DNA of 26,494 bases from Polyrhizophydium stewartii (lineage: Eukaryota; Chytridiomycota; Chytridiomycetes; Rhizophydiales): contig JADGIZ010000103.1 in assembly GCA_027604665.1 (NCBI GenBank), forward strand, positions 1 to 26,494, in the 5' to 3' direction. A program made the translations under genes and the position numbers. The notes under the pieces are model-generated. The model made no database searches. It was not told the DNA's origin and saw only the letters and a program-made list of their open reading frames with translations. Of this stretch, positions 20,449-26,494 are shown one piece after another; position 1 is the stretch's first letter, and each line of letters begins with the position of its first letter.

Positions 20449-21488
20449 GGCGTGTGCGATGTACTGGCTGTGCGGGCGACTGCGGCGGTGTGGGCGACGG
20501 CGGCGCGGGAGATGGCAGTGAGCGGCGGCACTGATGATATATGTTGTGCCAATGGGGGGATCTGTTGGCCTGACGACGCGACAAGGCTCGTGCTGCGGGC
20601 GAGGTCCGACCCGACGACGGCGCGCTTGCTCGGTCGAGGTTTTGGCGATGGGGAGGCGGCCCAACGGCGTGGCGTCCTTGAATGAGATGCGATTCAGGCG
20701 AGCCTTGTGGCCGGCTTGTCGGGCCTATCGAGATGGAGCAGGCAGGCAGGTGCGGGCCAGCTGCTTGCGCGGAACGCGATGCGAATGTTGCTGCTGGAAG
20801 GAAAGTCGACGCGACGCATGCGACGGCGGCTTTAACTGCCTCGGGGGAGCAGCGACAACACAGCAGGATGTACGGCCAGCTACAACACAGGCACCCCGGC
20901 GAGCGGGCAGATGCATGCGTCGAATAGGCGAAGCCGCCACAAACAGTGGCTCACAAGCGCACGGCACAAACACGGTCCGTGAGCGGAGCGCAAGAGGCAC
21001 GCCGCCCTCCCCGGGCCAGCGTTTCAGCGCAATGGATGCGGATATAGCATCTGTCGAGTCAGCCGCGATCGCGGCGGTCTTGGTGCGCGATTCAAGCGAA
21101 GGCGTCGTTGTCCAAGATGCTGGTCGGCGAGCTTGCCTGCGTCGATGACGGGTTCGTCGTTGGTCGCGACACGCACGGCGCAGCCGGCCCGACGACGGCC
21201 GCGGGGCTCGCGAGGGCAGAGGCGGCGCAGACGCACGGGGGCACGCCGCTAGCAGGCCCGCGAGCGCGCGCATGTGGCGGTCGCTCCGCGCCCGGGCAGC
21301 ACCCGACTCGCAGCCCCGGCCGCAGGCCTTGTCGCCCGCCCCCATGCCTCGGCCAGCTCATCATCACCGAGCCCGCGTGCCAGGCCACACGGCGCACGTG
21401 GGCGGCTGCCTGGCGGCTGCGCGTTGGCCAGCGGGAGCGACAGCGGCTTCCGCAGCCGGCGATGGGCGGGCCGGCACCCGCGAGACGC
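20449..21488. other. Spacer of about 1 kb between the Dam-like and TBC genes
   Basis: This GC-rich stretch lies between divergent genes and presumably holds both promoters. Frames of about 200 codons open on both strands, but they are Arg/Ala/Pro/Ser-rich, overlap one another and show no domain. They look like GC-driven chance frames. It may also hold unrecognised 5' exons of the TBC gene. I see no repeat, RNA gene or clear regulatory site. Confidence 0.35.
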
Positions 21489-24481
21489 ATGCACACCCCC
21501 GTCGCTGACACGGCCCGCGCGGCCCGACCTGCAGAGGCGCCCGGCTCGCAGAAGCAGCAGCCCGCACCGACGACCAGCAAGCCCGCCGCCGCACCGGCAC
21601 CGCCACCCGCCGACCGCCCGTCGTCTGCAGCCGCCCAGCCGCCCTCCACGCCCGCCGCGGCGTCCGCTCCTGTGCTCTCTGCACCGTACCCGCCTCCGGC
21701 TGCCGCCCCGGAGCTCTACTGGAGCAACAAGCTTCGGGCGACTCCTGGACGGTTCGTGCGCCACCACCGGGATCGGCGAGGCCCCGCCCGTGCAGCCAGC
21801 GGCGGCCGCAGCATGCCGCCTGCGTGGCTGCAGCGCACCGGTGCGGGCGGCGAGCGCATACCCGAGCTGACACCGCCCGCGGTCCGCTGCGGATCTCGTG
21901 CACGGTGGGCAGCATCCGTGCTGTTTTCCGTCACCCGCCGCAGCTCGCTGCCGATCTCGCCGGCAGCGCCGCGACCACGCCAACCAGCTCGCTCGCGCCG
22001 CAGCCGCCGTCCGCCGCAGCGCCAGCCGCGGGCCCGCACCACCGCCACGACCTTGCGCCGCTCCGCCAGGGCCTTGGCACGGGAATCTTTGGCTCTGTGT
22101 GCGTATGCGCCTCCCGCATCCCGCGAACCCCCTTCCGCGGCCGCGATGGGTGGGTGCGATTGTCGTTGCCGTGGTTGGCGCTGACGGCCGCGAAACGGAT
22201 CCATGTGGTGCGCACGCGGGCTGCCGCCGCCGCCGGTGCGATGTGCGGCCGCGGCACACATACACACATCCGCATGCTCGCACGTGCAGAGGGTACCAGT
22301 TCACTTCGCACAGGGACTTTGACGACCGCCCCGCACCCGCCAGCCAGCCCTCCGAACGGCCGCTGCCGCCGCTGCCCGACGAAGATCCGAGCAGCGCCGC
22401 GTTCACAAAGACCCAGTCGCCCGAGCCTCAGGATCGCGCGCCGTCGCCATCTGAGGCCGCTTCGGACACTGATCGCGCCGACGGCATGGATATGCTCAAC
22501 ATCCGTCCCGGCGCACATGCGCACCGCAAGAGCACCGAAACGCGGCCAAAGGAGGGTGCGTATCTCCTCCCCGCCCTTCCCCCCGTTATCTCGCGTGCGC
22601 GATTGCCGACAAAGTGGTGCATTCTGGTGCGGATATTTTTTTGCATTTGGCGACTGACCCGCCGGAACAGCAGCACCTCCCAACGAAGAGGCCAAGATGA
22701 TGGCCGATATTGCCAAGCTCAACTCGCTTTCGATTCGATTCACCAAGTTCAAGACGATGCTCGAGCAGCCCAACGTGGACCTCGGTGCGGCACTTGCGAT
22801 GCGGGAGAGTCTGGAACGGCTGCCGCAACTGACACCAGAAGCACGATTGCAGAGCAACTGCGGAAGCTCAGCTGGCCAGGAATTCCCGAGGAGATCCGCC
22901 CGACGACGTGGAAGCTGCTGATGGTGCGTCGTGTAGTTGCTTTTGACCGCTGATGAAGCGGGCTGCCCAGGCTGGCGATGGAGCCTGCTGTGCTGACATG
23001 CACTTGTCTGTCAGGGATATCTGCCCACGAACTCGGACCGCCGTGAAGCGACGCTACTGAGGAAACGCAAAGAGTACGAGGAGTATGCACAGCAGGCGTT
23101 TTCACGCGGCGCAGAGGGGCTGGATCAGGCCCTGCACCACCAGGTGGGCTGTTCGCGGGAATCCGTCGATAGAGAGCGCAGATGCACTTGTGTATGCGCA
23201 GTTGTGCATTTGTGCGCGAACGTGGGTCTGATGCGTGCGATGCAGATCCACATTGATATCCAGCGCACCAATGCGCACATGCCGCTCTACCAGAACCCGG
23301 TCACGCAAGAGGTGGATGTCAGGTGCCCCAGATGCCGTGCAATCGGCATGGCTGCTGACGCGGAGGCGACCGGGTTTTGCTGCAGGCGCTCGAGCGCATC
23401 CTGTATGTGTGGGCGATTCGCCACCCGGCGTCTGGATACGTGCAGGGCATCAACGATCTCGTCACAACGTTCTTCCAGGTGTACCTGCAAGAGGTCGTGC
23501 GTGAGTGCGCGCCTTGGTCTGGGGGCGGCGTCGATTGCGCGAGTTTCGTTGTGAAGAGGTGCTGGGAGAGATGTGCTGGCGATGAGCGGCAGTGTTTAAC
23601 ACGAATGAGCGAGACAGAGGGCGATGTGGAAAAGTCGGATCCGTCCAAGCTGGACAAGGAGACGCTCACGGGCGTCGAGGCCGACAGCTTCTGGTGCCTG
23701 ACCAAGCTGCTTGACGGCATCCAGGACAACTACACGCACAAGCAGCCGGGCATTCAGCGGCAGATTTACAGGCTAAAGGAGCTGATCAACCGGATTGATG
23801 GTGAGTTTGAGACGAGGCGGGATGCGTCCCTGGGGGGGCGGTTGTAGATTTTGGGCTGTGCGCATGGAGGCTGATGAGCTTGGTTGGGTGCGGGCAGCTC
23901 CGCTACACAACCACCTAGCGGGCCAGGGCATCGAGTTTGTGCAGTTTGCGTTTCGATGGATGAACTGCATGTTGATGCGCGAGATGTCACTGCGCAACAC
24001 GATTCGCATGTGGGACACGTATCTGGTGAGGAGCGCCATCAGGCGATCGGGCGTGCCTTGCTTTTGCGAGACTGCGCCGACAAGGGGACTAGATTGACGG
24101 CGGCTGACGATTATTGCCGGCTGGATTGTTGCAAACTTACAACTGGCCATTGGCGTGATGATGGCGCTGCTGCTGCTGATGTTGGTGCCACAGGCCGAGG
24201 GGTCGGACGGCTTTTCCGAGTTCCATTTGTACGTCTGCGCGGCGTTTCTGGTCAAGTGGTCGGCGCAGCTGCGCAAGATGGAGTTCCAGGACATTATGAT
24301 GCACTTGCAGTCGCCACCGACGGGGGCGTGGACGGAGAAGGACATTGAGCTGCTGCTCTCGGAGGCGTTTATGTGGAAGTCGCTGTTCCACAACTCGCCG
24401 AGCCATTTGGGCGGCGCGGGCGGCGGCGGTGGTGGTGGTAGCGGTGGTGGTGGTGGCAGCGGTGGAGGGGCGGGGCAATGA
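21489..24481 (+). CDS. TBC1D22: TBC1D22/Gyp1-family Rab GTPase-activating protein
   Basis: Gyp1/TBC1D22 proteins stimulate GTP hydrolysis on Rab1/Ypt1-type GTPases at the Golgi. The phase-checked exons are 22290-22555, 22671-22784, 22853-22923, 23015-23143, 23246-23311, 23386-23500, 23618-23800, 23898-24025, 24194-24481. Diagnostic stretches: FKTMLEQPNVDLEQLRKLSW, RPTTWKLLMGYLPTNSDRR, QIHIDIQRTN (arginine finger in IxxDxxR), WAIRHPASGYVQGINDLVT (glutamine finger in YxQ), LLDGIQDNYTHKQPGIQ, QFAFRWMNCMLMRE, TIRMWDTYL, FHLYVCAAFLVKW. Both catalytic fingers are intact. The protein ends in a glycine-rich tail, absent from animal members. An earlier exon ending at 22098 (GLGTGIFGS, donor GTGCGT) and possibly one ending at 21840 encode a Pro/Ala-rich, unconserved N-terminus. 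I could not fix the start, and 21489 is a guess based on an in-frame ATG before a low-complexity frame. Confidence 0.87.
24416..24473 (+). repeat. GGC/GGT-rich tract encoding the glycine tail of the TBC protein
   Basis: An imperfect GGC/GGT/GGTGGTGGC run encodes about 20 glycines with two serines and an alanine at the extreme C-terminus. It lies outside the catalytic domain and is likely length-variable. Confidence 0.8.
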
Positions 24482-24664
24482 ATGTGATGGGATGCGATGT
24501 TCGATCAGGTCTTGTGCTGTGTCGGCTGCTCGAGGGGTCGGGTCTGGATGTGGGAAACAGGACAAGATGCGGTTCCCCCGACTCGACAAAGTGGGATTGG
24601 ATTGCGCTGCGTCCGAACGACCTGGTGCTGACGCCAGACGTGCAGAGGCGCCCGCACACAGACC

Positions 24665-24721
24665 ATGCCCGACGCACGCCCGCAGGCACGCCATGCATCG
24701 GCCCAACCGCCGCCGCCCTCT

Positions 24722-24762
<41 letters not shown>

Positions 24763-25015
24763 CCAACAGCAGCCCAACACAGCGTCGCAGACGCAGCAGC
24801 AGACGCAGCAGCAGCACTTGGCGCAGGCACGAGAGACCATGGACATCCTGTACGAAATCTCGGTGCTGCTCAACACGGGCCTGGACAAGGAGGCGCTAGC
24901 GCACTGCGTGTCGCTGTGCGAGGCGGGCGTCAACCCCGAGGCCCTTGCGGCCGTGATCAAGGAGCTCAAGCGCGAGAGCCGGGCGCTGCGTGGTGCGGAT
25001 GTGGGCGAGGTGTGA
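24665..25015 (+). CDS. MZT1: MOZART1 (mitotic-spindle organizing protein 1) with polyglutamine N-terminus
   Basis: MZT1 is a small subunit that binds N-terminal regions of gamma-tubulin complex proteins and is needed to recruit and activate them at microtubule-organising centres. The single exon encodes 116 residues. The C-terminal part (from about residue 55) is the full conserved domain: [40 protein letters not shown] and [10 protein letters not shown]. This closely matches animal, plant and yeast MZT1, which are usually only 70-90 residues long. The first 54 residues are Pro-rich then Gln-rich, encoded by a CAG tract. Translation might instead begin at the internal ATG at 24839 (MDILYEIS), which would drop the glutamine stretch and a few conserved residues. 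The ATG at 24665 is preferred because the frame is open throughout. The gene sits between TBC1D22 and NAA20 on the same strand. Confidence 0.93.
24722..24762 (+). repeat. (CAG)n trinucleotide tract encoding polyglutamine in MZT1
   Basis: A nearly pure run of about 13 CAG units encodes the glutamine tract. Further CAG/CAA codons follow after a single histidine codon. Pure CAG runs are prone to length change. Confidence 0.9.
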
Positions 25016-25035
25016 TTGTGGATTGTGCATAAACC

Positions 25036-25058
25036 TGTGTGTGTGTGTGTGTGTGTGT
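25036..25058 (+). repeat. (TG)n microsatellite
   Basis: A pure TG dinucleotide run sits in the 168-base spacer between MZT1 and NAA20, about 20 bases after the MZT1 stop. Confidence 0.85.
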
Positions 25059-25183
25059 CTTTGGGTGTGCGTGTATGTGAACGGCTCGGGGTCTGGGATC
25101 GGGGTGGGTGTGTCGTGGCGAGGGGCGTTTGGCGGGCGGCCTGGTGTCGTTGCGCTGGTGTCGCCGGGTTCGAACCTGCCGAC

Positions 25184-26374
25184 ATGACCACGTTCCGCCG
25201 CTTCGTCGCCGACGACCTGTTCCGGTTCAACAACATGTGAGCGGGCGCTTCCGGACGGGCGGGCGGCTGCGTCGGCTCTGGCCTCCCGCTGAGGCACAGC
25301 CGTGCGGAGTCGGGCACGCCGCTGCCGTCTCCTCCCCGCGCACGCAGCGCTGACCCCGCTCGTCGCCGCCGCCTCGCGCCAGCAATCTCGATCCTCTGAC
25401 CGAGACGGTGAGACCTTGCAGCGTTGGGCTGCCGAGGAGCCAGACAGCTGACCCGCCTGCTGGCCTGCTCGCTTTGCGTGCTGGGTTCCCGCCCGACTGC
25501 GATCTGCTCGGCTGCGGGCCTGACATGGTCACGTTTGCAGTACAACCTCTCGTTTTACCTCAAGTATCTTGCTCAATGGCCCGACTACTGCGTGACGGCC
25601 GAGAACGGCAGCGGCACGCTCATGGCGTACAGTTGCGTCTCTCGCCCCCCCCCCTATTCCGCCCGCAATCCAATCTCGTGCATTGAAACTCTCCCCGTCT
25701 CATTGACCACCCGCATCTGGCGATTGCCTTTGCTGACACATGCTGCTGCATCTCACCATCTCGACAAACGGAAAAGTCCTTGGAAAGGCCGAGGGCGAGC
25801 GCGAGCTGTGGCACGGGCATGTCACGGCGGTCACGGTCGCACCCATGTTCCGGCGTCTGGGACTCGCGCGGTCGCTCATGAACACGCTCGAGGAGGTGTC
25901 GGAGAAGATGTGAGCCATCTGCCGCCGCCGCCGCCAGTGCCGCCGCCTCCCACAGCCTTCACAACCACAGCTGACACACAACGCAACGCCAGATACAACA
26001 CGTACTTTGTGGATCTGTTTGTCCGCCAGTCCAACACCGTCGCGATTTCCATGTACGAGCGGTTCGGGTACTCGGTGTACCGCCGGGTGCTCGGATACTA
26101 CACGGGAATCAGTCCCGAAGATGCATTAGGTGCGTTTGCTCAACAGAAACCTCCCGACACTCCCACTTGCGACCTCTCTCTCGCCCCACTCCCTTATTGC
26201 TCATTTTGTTGTCGCTTGCTTTTGTGGCTGATGCGATTGTGGATGGCGTTGGGCTGGGGGGGGGGTGCGATGCTCGCATCAGATATGCGCAAGGCGATGC
26301 CGCGCGATGTGCACAAACGAAGCATTGTGCCGCTCAAAGCTCCTGTGCGGCCAGAAGATCTGGAATGGTACTAG
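25184..26374 (+). CDS. NAA20: NAA20, catalytic subunit of the NatB N-terminal acetyltransferase
   Basis: NAA20 with NAA25 forms NatB, which acetylates nascent proteins starting Met-Asp, Met-Glu, Met-Asn or Met-Gln on the ribosome. Six exons join in phase: 25184-25236, 25383-25407, 25541-25631, 25777-25909, 25993-26129, 26283-26374, giving 176 residues (human 178). The sequence is strongly conserved from end to end: MTTFRRFVADDLFRFNNINL, DPLTETYNLSFYLKYLAQWP, LMAYILGKAEGERELWHGHV, the acetyl-CoA-binding RRLGLA within VAPMFRRLGLARSLM, FVDLFVRQSNTVAISMYERF, GYSVYRRVLGYY, DMRKAMPRDVHKRSIVPL and PVRPEDLEWY. The second exon is only 25 bases. Introns here (83-153 bases) are longer than in most other genes of the window. 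No key residue appears to be missing. Confidence 0.96.
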
Positions 26375-26465
26375 CACGCTTTACATGGTGAATAAGAACT
26401 TTGATCGATCACCGAGCGTTGTGGGGCAGAGAGCGGAGGAGGGCGGTGCAGATGGATTCTCTATA
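26375..26465. other. 3' flank of NAA20
   Basis: Short non-coding stretch after the NAA20 stop. An AATAAG about 17 bases downstream of the stop may serve as the polyadenylation signal. Nothing else is recognisable. Confidence 0.3.
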
Positions 26466-26494
26466 TTGTGTGTGTGCGTGTGTGTGTGTGTGTG
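26466..26494 (+). repeat. (TG)n microsatellite at the window edge
   Basis: A TG run with one C interruption extends to the last base of the window, so its full length is unknown. Confidence 0.85.

Noticed and set aside
20534..21345. Overlapping frames of about 200 codons on both strands in the spacer upstream of the TBC gene
   Set aside because: No conserved motif, biased low-complexity composition and mutual overlap. Left as non-coding, though unrecognised 5' exons remain possible.
21249..22406. A 385-codon open frame on the minus strand opposite the 5' part of the TBC gene
   Set aside because: Composition is Arg/Ala/Gly-rich, no domain is visible, and it overlaps phase-consistent exons of the TBC gene. 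It is a typical GC-rich shadow frame.
1..26494. Transposons, CRISPR arrays, rRNA or tRNA genes, bacterial operons
   Set aside because: No transposase, reverse transcriptase, terminal repeats, spaced direct repeats or cloverleaf-like sequence was seen. The spliced genes show the DNA is eukaryotic.

Overview
The window reads as nuclear DNA of a zoosporic (chytrid-type) early-diverging fungus. It is gene-dense, GC-rich and intron-rich. Most introns are 58 to 150 bases, and many carry a GCTGAC or GCTGAT element shortly before the 3' splice site. The gene set supports this placement. CFAP43 is a ciliary axoneme protein, CYFIP/Sra1 is a WAVE-complex subunit, and a WD40 protein with a DUF2415-type motif is characteristic of fungi. 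Dikarya have lost flagella and, as far as I know, the WAVE complex. No rRNA, tRNA, CRISPR array or transposon was recognised.

Layout: 328-3051 (+) is the long form of tRNase Z. It runs tail to tail, with only 33 bases between stop codons, into 3085-8382 (-), a 22-exon CYFIP/Sra1 gene whose exons all join in phase. A divergent spacer of about 440 bases separates CYFIP from 8824-10504 (+), a seven-exon WD40/DUF2415 protein. CFAP43 follows 55 bases later at 10560-17205 (+), with more than 20 exons. Converging on it is 17289-20448 (-), a modular protein with a phage-Dam-like adenine-methyltransferase fold and long low-complexity arms. A spacer of about 1 kb leads to 21489-24481 (+), a TBC1D22/Gyp1 Rab-GAP, then MZT1 at 24665-25015 (+) and NAA20 at 25184-26374 (+). 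The window ends in a TG microsatellite.

The genes do not form one pathway. They cover tRNA 3' processing, actin nucleation control, the flagellar axoneme, Rab-GTPase control, gamma-tubulin complex recruitment and N-terminal acetylation. The most unusual items are: (1) a eukaryotic protein with a Dam-like domain whose catalytic D/N-P-P-Y motif reads S-P-P-G, of interest because early-diverging fungi are known for abundant N6-methyladenine; (2) five introns in three genes that can only be joined in phase with GC-AG splice sites; (3) a reading-frame switch inside CFAP43 with no good intron; (4) co-retention of WAVE and axonemal genes in one fungal locus.

All gene models come from reading translated frames by eye, phase-checking each splice junction and comparing with remembered family features. 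No searches were run. Exon coordinates are strongest for CYFIP, NAA20, tRNase Z, the WD40 protein and most of CFAP43. They are weakest for the 5' ends of the Dam-like and TBC genes.
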